Shown in pieces: positions 8,966 through 17,833 of a stretch of DNA of 64,000 nt (position 1 is the stretch's first letter; each line of letters begins with the position of its first letter). Source of the stretch: Acidovorax sp. KKS102 (GTDB lineage Bacteria > Pseudomonadota > Gammaproteobacteria > Burkholderiales > Burkholderiaceae_C). Location: positions 682,001 through 746,000 of the forward strand of contig NC_018708.1 of NCBI RefSeq assembly GCF_000302535.1, written 5' to 3'. The translations under genes and the position numbers were made by a program. Under the pieces are notes generated by a model. The model had not been told where the DNA came from, ran no database searches, and saw nothing but the letters and a program-made list of their open reading frames with translations.

Positions 8966-11900
8966 CCCTGAGCCTGTATGCCGATCCTTCGGACCTGGGC
9001 TTCCTGGCACCAACGTTCCGCAACGTCGTGATCGAAGCTGGTGTGACCACGCCTACGGGCCTGATCTTCAACGACTGGGATGTCACAGACGAAGTCCGTA
9101 CCCTGACGCTAACGCTGCAAGGTGACTCGACGCTGGACGGAAACCTGATGATCCCGACGCGTACCAACAAGGACGGCGATCTGATCCAGCAATACTTCGG
9201 CACGCTGACCATCAACTCGGTGGGTACGGCAGCGAACGAGATCAATGGCAATATCACCACGGCGCCTCCGTTCCCTGTACCTACGACGACGAGCGAAAAC
9301 AGCCTGCTGAACGTTGTCATCAACGCCACGCAGAACCTGGTGATTGACGGCAACATTGCCTTCAACTCGGTGGGTACTGACGGCAATGCTGACACTGCCA
9401 CGCTGACGCTGACGGGCACGGCCAATGTCACGATTGACCACCTGGACATCACCAACACTGACAACGACGACATCGGCACGCTGGCTCTGGCCAACAACCT
9501 GGTGGGCGGCACGCTGACCGTGCTGGGTGGTACTCCTGCCGTTCTGGGCAGCAGCTCGTTCGCAGTGCTGACCATCTCTGGCACCGGTAACACCGTGCTG
9601 GGCGTGGACCCACTGCAAAACGACGAAGACGGTATCGACAGCGCCACGCTGTCTGTGATCAATGCTTCCGGTTCTTCCGGCGCACTGACCATTGGCACCA
9701 TGGTGAACGTTGATTCCCAGAACTTCAGCTTCACTTCGGGCACTGGCGTGACCAAGGTCTGGCTGGACAACGATCAACTGAACGAGAACGTGCCTGCCGA
9801 CACCGGCTGGTCGTTCAACTTCGCCAACGCAGCCGCAGGCAGCGAACTGCACATTGGCTCCAATGTTGATTACTGGGAAGGTCAACTGTCGTTCAATATG
9901 GGCGCCAACGGCACCCTGTACCTCGACAACACCAACGGCGCTCCGGTGACCGTGGACCTGACTGACAACGAAGTCTTCCTGTCGTATGTGGGCGCTAACG
10001 CCATCGTGCTGGGCGACGGCATTACGCTGAAGCTGCGCGCCGACCAGGCCAACGGCCTGAACATCGTCGCCGGCGCCAACACCAACGACGACGGCAACGC
10101 TTCGCAGTTCACCGGTGTCGTGAACATCGAGGGCCTGGACAACGACGTGGTCTATGACTTCGGTGGCATCATTCCAGCTGGCACGATCACGCTGGCGCAG
10201 AACGACGTGACGGTGGAAACCGCTACTGACTTGGGCACCTTCAGCATCACGCTGTTGGAACTGGCCAACACCAGCGCTTCCATGCTGGGTCAGACCATCC
10301 GCTTCAACACGGAAGCCCAAGCCACTCGCGACATCATCGTGGACGAGGCGATTGGCAACAACAACGACAGTTCCACTAACGTGGTCTGGCTGTTCAACAG
10401 CATCGCAGCAGCGGGTGGTATCGACACCTCCGGTTACGACGGTGCCCTGGGCCGCCTGGTGTTCTACGCAGCGCTGCTGGCCAACGAAGGCGGCGATGTG
10501 GAGCAACTGTTCACCACCCTGCCAAGCACCATCCTGCGTGTGGACGTGATGACGCTGGCCGAGCTGAACATCCTGCTGCAGTCGAACGCTGTCGACCGCG
10601 TCATGGAAATCGTTCACTTCGCTACCGTGGGCGACCTCACGTTCAGCGACGTCGGTGTGGCACCTGAAGAGCACCTCAACAGCCTGACCCTCCACCTGGG
10701 CGGTCAGACCACGGTGGGCAACATCTTGATCAACGACGTGGTGGCAAACCCTGCCGACACCGACCTGACCAACATCGACTTCACCGCACTGACCATCGTT
10801 TCGCACCGTGCTGTCCGCACCGGCGACACGCTGGCCAGCGAGCTGTTTGTCAACAACAACAACGGTATCGTCGAAGCCGTGGGCTCTGGCGTCGAGAACG
10901 TGCAGCCAACGCTGCCCAACATCGTTGGCAACATCGGTGTCGGCGCTGGCAACTCGGGTGTGGACCTGGTGCGCGTCAATATCGACACGCTGGGTCTGAC
11001 GACGCTGGGCAACGGTTCTGCCGGTAGCGGTGGCGCCATCCAGATCGGCACGATCACCTACGGCTACACCCCAGGCACGACGCTGAGCAACGTGGCTACC
11101 CTGGACGTGACCGGCGCCAACAACGTCACGATCGCCTCGGTGATCGCGACCGACGCCGACCTCGCTCCTGCCGTTTTGGTAGATGTCACCGGCTTCACCG
11201 CCACCCTGTCTGCGCCTGGCACCAGCCCGGCCATCCAGTTGGGTGCGCACATCGAGACGCTGACGTTCACCAACACTGGTGAAAAGACCGGCTCCGTGGT
11301 GAACTTTGTGGCCGACGCAGCAGACACCAACGACGAAATGCTGACGGTCAACTACGTTCTCAACGGCGTGGCTGCTTCTGTCAACGTGGACTTGACTGGT
11401 GTGGATGTGACCAATGCGGGTGCTGTGGCAGCCGCTGTGGCCACCGAGTTGAACTCGATTGCTGGTGTCAATGCATCCGTGCTCGGTGCAGCGCTTACTG
11501 TCAACGGCGATGCAAATAACACTGCATCCATCACCAGCCTGGCATCCGGCGGCGGTGTGTTGACGACTCTGCTGAACAGCACGATCGCGGCGACAGGCGG
11601 TACCGTCAACCTGGGCAGCACCAGCTTGGCCAACCCCAACGCTGGCGTTATCGGCGCAGGCCTCAGCACCATCAATGCTGCAAACTTCGGTGGCGCCCTG
11701 AACCTGGGCATCCTGGCTCTGGTGGACGGCACCAACGACGACAGCAACCCGCTGGTTCCTGGTAACGATGGCTTGGTGAAGGCCTTCCAGCTGATCGCAG
11801 GGTCAGGTGTTACCACCGCTACGCTGGGCAAGGACCCCGACAGCGCCAACGTGCCTACCCTGGCCGCTGGCAGCGAATGGGTCATTGACTACACCAACGC

Positions 11901-13878
11901 AGCTATTGGTAGCCGCTTCACCATCACCGACGACGTGGTGTTTGGCGCTCCTGCACTGCCTGGCGACCCACTGCCCAAGCTGACGCTGCTGAACGTGGAC
12001 CTGTTCATCACGGGTGACGTGGACCTGACGGGTGTGGACCTGAGCGGTATCAATGGCGCGTCTGACATCTTCGTCGCAGCTGGCAACAGCCTGACCATCA
12101 CCCCGGCCCAGGCCGAGGCTCTGGCAGGTGGCGTGGTCATCGAAGGCGAAGGCACGGTGCACATCGTGGGCGATGCCTCCGACACCACCGTTGTCGGTAA
12201 CGTCCTGAGCCTGTGGCCACATGTCCGCACCGTCAACGTGGACCTGTCTGGCGTCACCATCAGCGCTGACCCGCTGGTCGATGCTGACAGCCTGCTGCGT
12301 GTGGACCTGCACGACAACGGCGCGTACGACGACACGCACACGCTGGTGGGCTTCAACGTGGTGGGCTCGGCTTTTGCCGACTACATCGAGGCCAGCAACC
12401 TGAACGACACCATCGACGGTGGTGCAGGTAACGACGAGCTGTTGGGCAATGGCGGTAGCGATACCTTCCTGGTGACCGCTGGCACCGACACCATCCTGGA
12501 CCTGGCCGGCAACGGCGCGGCCTCAGCGGGCGCGGACGACGTGCTGGTGGTGTCTGCTGGTGCCACGGCCCTGGCTACCGGCATCACGGAGTTCATTGCG
12601 ACAGCCGACACCGTGAACAACGGTACAGCTACGCTGAGTACTGCTGTGGGTGGTGGCACCATCAACGTGGCTGCAGCCGGTGGAGCCAACGGGTTCAACC
12701 TGACGGGTGGCGCTGGTGCGGACATGCTGATCGGCAGCAACCAGGTAGATGTGATCCTGGGTGGCGGTGGTGTAGACGTACAGACCGGCAACGGTGGTGC
12801 GGATATCTTCCGCTTCACGACCAGCACCAGCACGCCTCAAGCAATGACTGGTGCTGACACCCCCACTGTTCCGGGTGAAGACTGGGAGCGCGTCAATATC
12901 ACTGGCCCTGCAACGGCTGATGGTGTTTTGACAATTCCGTATACCGTCAATAACGGCGCGACGCTCGCGACAGTCCAAGTGAACGTAGTGAACGGGGATG
13001 ACGCTGCGACAATCGCCGCTTCGGTTCGCACCGCTTTCCTGGCTGCAGGCTTCTTTGCTGTAATTGACGGGACCTCCGTCGAGGTGCGGGGTGCTCTGGG
13101 CTCCACTCTGGAGCTTGGTGATGCCATTGCACCGCCAGCAGGCGTTGCGGCGACCGCAGCGGAAGCAGTCACGAATGTCGATGCGGCGCAGGAGACCGTC
13201 ATCACCATTGGCACGCATCTCCACGCCATTGTGGTTGGTGAGGTCTACACCTTGAGCTTCGCACTTGCAGGTGGCGATACGACGTTCGAGGTTAAGCACA
13301 CCGCGACGACGACTCTGGAGGAGGACGTAGCATCTGGTTTGGCCGCCAAGATCAACGCCCTCGGTGGTGCGTTGTCGGCTTCGGCAAACGTTGGCTTCCA
13401 AGGTGAAATCGTTATCACCGATCTGAATGAAGACAACGGTGGTTTCACTGTGGTGCCTTCTTCTACAGGTGGCTTTAATGGCTCCAGTGCCTCGTCTGAC
13501 AAGGCCGATGCAAGCACCTTCGACCTGGTCACGGACTTCGGTACGGGCGCCGACAAGATCGACTTCCAAGGTTTGGTTGTTGGCTCGCTGGCGAACTACC
13601 TGGAAGGTGGTCAGAACGGTACCCTGGTGACAGAGGCGACCTTTGCCGATGCATTGTTTACGGCGGAAGCCCAGATCAATGGCACTGTCCGTTACTTCCT
13701 GACGTCGGTCGATGCCGTTGGCGCTGCTGGTCCCAGCGAAGTTGCGGCAGCAGGTAAGGGTGTGCTGTTCTTCGACGCAGATGGCGATGGCGTGGTCGAT
13801 GGCGGTGTGCTGCTGACGGGCGTGACTTCGGCCAACTTCGAAGCCGGCTTCATCACGGCTTCGGCTGTACCGGTCTAA
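8779..13878 (+). CDS. Giant surface protein, C-terminal part with RTX-like secretion tail
   Basis: Continuation of the gene at 728 in the next frame, which is open from 8761. The GTG at 8779 has no ribosome site, so this is unlikely to be an independent gene. It carries two further large modules (IDASGY at about 8850, IDTSGY at about 10419) and a set of beta domains. Near 12360-12480 and 12700-12800 are RTX-like nonapeptides (DGGAGNDELLGNGGSD and GGAGADMLIGSNQVD), which bind Ca in type I-secreted proteins. The last 40 residues contain FFDADGDGVVDGG and a hydrophobic end, as expected for a C-terminal type I secretion signal. Roughly 210 residues (12850-13490) without RTX repeats sit between the RTX part and the final FDLVTDFGTGADKIDF segment. 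Inferred role: a cell-surface layer or giant adhesin. Confidence 0.8.
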   Translation: MDGAANTTIVYKFADLQTSVVGPVQIDASGYDVTVLKALAASFSGVPDINVEFSIDDLPSSVTLSLYADPSDLGFLAPTFRNVVIEAGVTTPTGLIFNDWDVTDEVRTLTLTLQGDSTLDGNLMIPTRTNKDGDLIQQYFGTLTINSVGTAANEINGNITTAPPFPVPTTTSENSLLNVVINATQNLVIDGNIAFNSVGTDGNADTATLTLTGTANVTIDHLDITNTDNDDIGTLALANNLVGGTLTVLGGTPAVLGSSSFAVLTISGTGNTVLGVDPLQNDEDGIDSATLSVINASGSSGALTIGTMVNVDSQNFSFTSGTGVTKVWLDNDQLNENVPADTGWSFNFANAAAGSELHIGSNVDYWEGQLSFNMGANGTLYLDNTNGAPVTVDLTDNEVFLSYVGANAIVLGDGITLKLRADQANGLNIVAGANTNDDGNASQFTGVVNIEGLDNDVVYDFGGIIPAGTITLAQNDVTVETATDLGTFSITLLELANTSASMLGQTIRFNTEAQATRDIIVDEAIGNNNDSSTNVVWLFNSIAAAGGIDTSGYDGALGRLVFYAALLANEGGDVEQLFTTLPSTILRVDVMTLAELNILLQSNAVDRVMEIVHFATVGDLTFSDVGVAPEEHLNSLTLHLGGQTTVGNILINDVVANPADTDLTNIDFTALTIVSHRAVRTGDTLASELFVNNNNGIVEAVGSGVENVQPTLPNIVGNIGVGAGNSGVDLVRVNIDTLGLTTLGNGSAGSGGAIQIGTITYGYTPGTTLSNVATLDVTGANNVTIASVIATDADLAPAVLVDVTGFTATLSAPGTSPAIQLGAHIETLTFTNTGEKTGSVVNFVADAADTNDEMLTVNYVLNGVAASVNVDLTGVDVTNAGAVAAAVATELNSIAGVNASVLGAALTVNGDANNTASITSLASGGGVLTTLLNSTIAATGGTVNLGSTSLANPNAGVIGAGLSTINAANFGGALNLGILALVDGTNDDSNPLVPGNDGLVKAFQLIAGSGVTTATLGKDPDSANVPTLAAGSEWVIDYTNAAIGSRFTITDDVVFGAPALPGDPLPKLTLLNVDLFITGDVDLTGVDLSGINGASDIFVAAGNSLTITPAQAEALAGGVVIEGEGTVHIVGDASDTTVVGNVLSLWPHVRTVNVDLSGVTISADPLVDADSLLRVDLHDNGAYDDTHTLVGFNVVGSAFADYIEASNLNDTIDGGAGNDELLGNGGSDTFLVTAGTDTILDLAGNGAASAGADDVLVVSAGATALATGITEFIATADTVNNGTATLSTAVGGGTINVAAAGGANGFNLTGGAGADMLIGSNQVDVILGGGGVDVQTGNGGADIFRFTTSTSTPQAMTGADTPTVPGEDWERVNITGPATADGVLTIPYTVNNGATLATVQVNVVNGDDAATIAASVRTAFLAAGFFAVIDGTSVEVRGALGSTLELGDAIAPPAGVAATAAEAVTNVDAAQETVITIGTHLHAIVVGEVYTLSFALAGGDTTFEVKHTATTTLEEDVASGLAAKINALGGALSASANVGFQGEIVITDLNEDNGGFTVVPSSTGGFNGSSASSDKADASTFDLVTDFGTGADKIDFQGLVVGSLANYLEGGQNGTLVTEATFADALFTAEAQINGTVRYFLTSVDAVGAAGPSEVAAAGKGVLFFDADGDGVVDGGVLLTGVTSANFEAGFITASAVPV

Positions 13879-13891
13879 TACCGCGCAGGTG

Positions 13892-13921
13892 GCCCGGGTG
13901 ACAACTTCGCCCGGGTTCTCT
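13892..13921 (+). terminator. Probable terminator after the surface-protein gene
   Basis: A 9-bp stem (13892-13900 with 13908-13916, two or three G-T pairs) closes a 7-nt loop and is followed by TCTCTT. It starts 14 nt after the stop codon. The T-run is weak. Confidence 0.5.
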
Positions 13922-13974
13922 TAGCGACGTATTTCACCCACAACAACCTGCGCCTTTGGCGCTCGGTTGCTCCC

Positions 13975-14014
13975 AAGGGGCGCTTTTCGCAAGAAAAGCG
14001 CCCCTTGTTTTCTT
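13975..14014 (+). terminator. Strong intrinsic terminator
   Basis: AAGGGGCGCTTTT (13975-13987) pairs perfectly with 13994-14006 around the loop CGCAAG and is followed by GTTTTCTT. It is about 100 nt after the surface-protein stop and would insulate it from the SapC gene. Confidence 0.8.
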
Positions 14015-14184
14015 AGGGCCCCAGTTTTGGCATTGGCCATCCTGGCACAGCCGCTGGCGGAAAGCGTGTCTGTTCGCGGGCCGCCATACCTGTGGTGGGG
14101 GCCAGGGGTGGCGGTGTCTGCAGTGGCATCTTCGTTGGGCGAGTAGCCCATTAGGCTGCAGCCACAATAGGACGATGCATTAGG

Positions 14185-14204
14185 CATGCACCTGTAGGTG
14201 CATG
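14185..14204. repeat. Short perfect hairpin in the 13879-14571 gap
   Basis: CATGCACCT (14185-14193) and AGGTGCATG (14196-14204) form a 9-bp stem with a 2-nt loop. There is no T-run, so it may be an operator or a mRNA hairpin. Apart from the two terminators and this site, nothing gene-like was seen between 13879 and 14571. Confidence 0.4.
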
Positions 14205-14571
14205 TGAGCCCGGCTGCCGGTGCGGGCAAGGGCTAGGAGGGCTGAGGCGGGTGCAAGGTGCTCGGGGTACGGTTTTGGGCCACTATCTTGCGGTGTGGTC
14301 TGCGGCGCGCACTGTTTGATGCTGGCCGAGGGTTTGGCTGCGCACGGCTCTTTGCCTGCTGCCCTGGCAAGGTGCTAGTGCAAGTCCCCAAGGCTTTCAA
14401 CAGAGCTTGGGTCCACAGTTTCATAAAAAATATGGCTCTGGTCCTGGTGTGTGCTTGTTATTTTGCTATCGATATTGCAGTGAAATTGCAGGGGTAAACT
14501 CTGGCCGTGTGGCGGGGGCGCGTGCCCGGCTGCCTACACTAGCCCTTGCAGATTGACCACAAGCCCAACCC

Positions 14572-15411
14572 ATGACAACGACTCCAGACGCCGCGCCCAC
14601 CTCTCTTCAGTTTGTAACGCGCGGCCGCCATGCCGGGCTGTGCTGGGAGCGCCCGGCGCACTACCAAGCGGCCGCAGCGCAAGTGTTGGCTCCGCTGGCG
14701 AGTTTTGAGGCACCCGCAGCGGCCAGCCGCATGCCGTTGGCGTTTGTGGAGCAGGGGGGGCGCTGGCTGCTGGTGGCGGTGCTGGGGGTGCCGTCTGGCA
14801 CCAACCTGTGCGTGGCACCCGATGGGCGCTGGACGGGGCCCTATATCCCGGCCGTCTTCAGGGCCGCACCGTTTGCATTGCAGCCCGCGCCGGATGGGCG
14901 GCTGCTGTTGTGCGTGGATGAGGCCGCCGCGCGTGTGCGCCCGGTGGACCAGGCCGCTGCAGGCGCCGAGCCGTTTTTTGCCCCAGACGGTGCAGCTGCA
15001 CCGCTGGTGCGGGATGTGCTGGATTTTCTGACCCGGCTGGCCCAGGGGGGCAAGACGATGGAGCGCGCCTGTGCCGCGCTGCATGCACGAGGCTTGTTAG
15101 TACCCTGGAAGGTGGTGTTCCAGTCGCCGTCGGGCGAGCCGCAACCGGTGGCCGGGCTGTGGCGTGTGGACGAGGCGGTGCTGCGGCAGTTGCCGGCCGA
15201 CGCGCTGCACGCCCTGATGCAGGAGGGCGCAGTGGCACTGGCGTACAGCCAGTTGCTGTCCATGCAACACATTGCGCTGCTGGGGGATTGGCTGCAAGCC
15301 CGTGCGCTGGCTGCAACCCCACCAGCACCGGCAGCACAGACGCCAGACCTGGATGTGGTGCGCCAGTTGTTTGAGCCGGGCGCGCCAGATACTATCCAGT
15401 TCAAGTGGTAG
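14572..15411 (+). CDS. SapC-family protein
   Basis: A 279-residue protein with the SapC-family layout: an N-terminal part near HAGLCWERPAHYQAA, a central segment with MPLAFVEQGGRWLLVAVLG and GPYIPAVFRAAPF (the family motif 'YIP..vR..PF'), and a C-terminal part with LAYSQLLSMQHIALLGDWL. SapC proteins were first described beside S-layer genes (Campylobacter fetus sap locus) and often accompany type I-secreted surface proteins; their biochemical role is not settled. No signal peptide is visible, so the protein is probably cytoplasmic. Its place directly after the giant repeat protein supports an S-layer reading of the locus. No good ribosome site precedes the ATG. Confidence 0.8.
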   Translation: MTTTPDAAPTSLQFVTRGRHAGLCWERPAHYQAAAAQVLAPLASFEAPAAASRMPLAFVEQGGRWLLVAVLGVPSGTNLCVAPDGRWTGPYIPAVFRAAPFALQPAPDGRLLLCVDEAAARVRPVDQAAAGAEPFFAPDGAAAPLVRDVLDFLTRLAQGGKTMERACAALHARGLLVPWKVVFQSPSGEPQPVAGLWRVDEAVLRQLPADALHALMQEGAVALAYSQLLSMQHIALLGDWLQARALAATPPAPAAQTPDLDVVRQLFEPGAPDTIQFKW

Positions 15412-15495
15412 CACGGCCAACCGCCTCGACGATGAAGGGGTTGCAAAAGCAGGGTGCGCTGCGCAGCCTTTCAGCCATCTCTCAAATAAGGCACC

Positions 15496-16365
15496 ATGGC
15501 GACTCCCCGATCTTCCCGCTCCGGCGGTCCCCGCACAGCCGCAGGCCGCCAAGCCGTGGCTGGCAATGCGCTGCGCACCGGTGCTTACGCTGCACAGGTG
15601 GTTTTGCCGGGCGAAGACCCGGCGCATTTTGAAGAGCTGGAGCAGCAGTTTTTGCGCGACTTTGCCCCGGCAGACGTTGCCCAGAGCGCCTTGGTGCACC
15701 AGTTGGCCGTCATCACCTGGAAAAAGCTGCGCCTCGACCGCATCGAGCACAGCCATTTTCTTGGCGTTATCCAACGCCCGTTCCTGCAGCTTGAACTGGA
15801 ACCTGTGGCGCATTTGCTTCCAGCCGTTGGTGCGTTGCGCTGGGTAAACGATACACGCCACCACTCCCCCGTCGAGCGCGACAGCATATTTGCCGCCCTG
15901 CGATGGGCGGGAGAGCTGTCTCTGGTCCCTGAAGGGGGGTATCCGGCCGGCACAATGACCAGCGTCCGATCCAAGGCGCCACTGCTATACCAACACCTTG
16001 AGTCCGAGGCGCAAGACTACAGCCCCGCCATTGCGGCGTCGGACTGGCTGACCGAGGACGTGTCGAATGCGGATGGTGAAGAGGGCCTTTTTGTGACCTT
16101 GGCCTGCTTGAGTTTTTGCCGTATCTATGCCGCGTGGGAGTGGGTGGAGCCGCAACGCGAAGCAGCAGAGCAAGCCATCCGGCAGCTGCAGCAGCAGCGC
16201 ATTCTGACCAGCATGCGGCAAAGCAATGTCAATCGCATCCATGAAGATCTTGACCGGGCATTCCAGCGCAACTTGGCGGAGCTGCGCCGCCAGCAAAACT
16301 GGCGGCGTGATCGGGCAACGCGTACGATTGCACCAGAGCCTGGGCAGCCCTCTGCCGGGGCATGA
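15496..16365 (+). CDS. Conserved hypothetical protein with an N-terminal GNALRTGAYA motif
   Basis: 289 residues without signal peptide or membrane helix. The start reads RTAAGRQAVAGNALRTGAYAAQVVLPGEDPAHFEELEQ... in outline: a basic, Gly-rich leader, then a motif of the form N-A-L-(R/K)-(H/T)-G and a VVLPGEDP string. This pattern occurs in a scattered family of unknown function whose members usually follow it with a helical region containing VxQLAxxxWxxxR, as here near residues 65-85. The C-terminal third is Arg- and Gln-rich and helical. Function is unknown; DNA or RNA binding is only a guess from the basic ends. Confidence 0.55.
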   Translation: MATPRSSRSGGPRTAAGRQAVAGNALRTGAYAAQVVLPGEDPAHFEELEQQFLRDFAPADVAQSALVHQLAVITWKKLRLDRIEHSHFLGVIQRPFLQLELEPVAHLLPAVGALRWVNDTRHHSPVERDSIFAALRWAGELSLVPEGGYPAGTMTSVRSKAPLLYQHLESEAQDYSPAIAASDWLTEDVSNADGEEGLFVTLACLSFCRIYAAWEWVEPQREAAEQAIRQLQQQRILTSMRQSNVNRIHEDLDRAFQRNLAELRRQQNWRRDRATRTIAPEPGQPSAGA

Positions 16366-16574
16366 CGATAGTTGCGCAATTCAGACTGGTTCTCATCTAC
16401 GCCCCGCCCGGTGGCTGTGTTAGTACAAACCGGTCTGCCATCCCGGCACAATTGGCAACAGAAAATGGACAATGGCGGCCGGGGTGTGGTCAGCTTGGCT
16501 GGGGCGCACCGGTTTCCCGTCTGCGCTGCCGCTCCACAGCATCGCCTTCTAAAGTTTCCACCAAAGCGCACTCC

Positions 16575-17687
16575 ATGCCAAAGGCCTTGATCGTTTTGCT
16601 CAGCCCCGGTTGGTTAGGGGCCGCCCGGCTGCCCCGTGCCTTGCACCGCGCGGGCTGGCAGGTTGCATCGCTGTGCTCGCCCGGCAATCTGCTGGCTCAC
16701 AGCCGTTTTGCGGGCACGGTCACCGTGGCTGCGTCCGGCGATACGTTGTGGGCTGATCTGCTTGGGGTGGTACAGGCAGAAAAGCCGGACGTGCTCATTC
16801 CCGGGTGCGAGGGTGCCGTACGTTTTTTCCAGCTGGTTGTAGCGTCCGCGCTCGGGCAGGTGTTGTCGGCGCAGGCAGCGGCGGTACTTGCATTGGTGCG
16901 TGCGGCAGTAGGCACCGGGCATCATCACCATGCCACGCTCAGTAAGACCGCAATTCATGCGCTTTGCCTGGAGTGGGGCCTTCCGGTGCCGCGCCAACTG
17001 CCCGTGCGTACAGCGCACGACGCCATCACGGCGGCAGCCAACTTGGGGTACCCGCTGGTTCTCAAGGGCGAGCACGGTTTTGCGGGCCAGCAGGTTCGCA
17101 TTTGTCGCGACCCGCTGGAGCTGCTGTGGGCGTATCAGGACCTTCACCGCGCTCATCCGGGCGGTCACATCGATGCGCAGCAGTACGTTCATGGCACTGT
17201 TGCCATGTGTGCGGGCGCTGCCAAGGGTGGCAGTTTGCTGGACAGTGTTTTTGCCCTCAAGCGTCATACCCACCCAGGCGCTACGGGTCCATGCAGTGTG
17301 TTTGAGTTTGCAGATGATGCACGCCCAGCCGCCATGCTGGCGACTTTCGTACGCCAGCTGGGGTTTACCGGCCTGTGCAGCGTAGATCTTATGGTGGAGG
17401 AGGGCACGGGCAACCTGTTCGTGCTGGAGCTCAACCCGCGGCCCGTTCCTTTGAGTTCGCTGGGCCATCTGGCCGGTCATGACCTTTGCGAGGCATTGGC
17501 ACGGGCTTTTGGCGGCGAACACGCAGGTGCAAACGCTGAGCAGAGCGACAGGCCGCCATTTGTGGCGCTGTTTCCCAACGAATGGACCCGCGACCCTGAT
17601 AGCCCCTGGTTGCACGCGGCGCACCACGATGTGCCCTGGGACGATCCGCCATTGCTCAGCGCGATCATCGCATCGCGTGTGCTGTGA
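16575..17687 (+). CDS. ATP-grasp domain protein
   Basis: Start placed at ATG 16575, giving 370 residues beginning MPKALIVLLSPGWLGAARLP. The frame is open to 16362, but that extension is unlike the family. The order is that of ATP-grasp enzymes: a Rossmann-like preATP-grasp part (1-115), LGYPLVLKGEHGFAGQQVRI (the ATP-binding lysine strand) at about 155-175, and FVLELNPRPVPLSSLGHLAGHDL near the C-terminus with the metal-binding N-P-R motif. The closest type is the carbamoyl-phosphate-synthase-like ATP-grasp ligases that join a carboxylate to an amine or thiol. The substrate is unknown. The location between SapC and glycosyltransferase genes suggests modification of a surface sugar or lipid. Confidence 0.7.
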   Translation: MPKALIVLLSPGWLGAARLPRALHRAGWQVASLCSPGNLLAHSRFAGTVTVAASGDTLWADLLGVVQAEKPDVLIPGCEGAVRFFQLVVASALGQVLSAQAAAVLALVRAAVGTGHHHHATLSKTAIHALCLEWGLPVPRQLPVRTAHDAITAAANLGYPLVLKGEHGFAGQQVRICRDPLELLWAYQDLHRAHPGGHIDAQQYVHGTVAMCAGAAKGGSLLDSVFALKRHTHPGATGPCSVFEFADDARPAAMLATFVRQLGFTGLCSVDLMVEEGTGNLFVLELNPRPVPLSSLGHLAGHDLCEALARAFGGEHAGANAEQSDRPPFVALFPNEWTRDPDSPWLHAAHHDVPWDDPPLLSAIIASRVL

Positions 17688-17720
17688 CTGCGGCGATGCC
17701 AAAAACCCTTGCTCAATCTC
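17671..17720 (+). repeat. Imperfect direct repeat, first copy (second at 19247-19296)
   Basis: About 50 nt spanning the end of the ATP-grasp gene (TCGCGTGTGCT ... GCGATGCCAAAAA ... CTCAAT) recurs at 19247-19296 with roughly 80 percent identity by eye. The two copies bracket the glycosyltransferase gene at 17834-19159. Confidence 0.5.
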
Positions 17721-17833
17721 GTCAGATGTCCACCCATCTGCCTCAAGCTATATTGCTTTTACCGCGACGTGCTCAGCGTCTTCGCCGCAAGTCGAATGGA
17801 GCACGGGCCAAACTTTGAACGCCCGCCAGTCAG

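Noticed and set aside
14258..14497. 79-codon frame between the terminators and the SapC gene
   Set aside because: Low-complexity product, no ribosome site, competing frames on the opposite strand.
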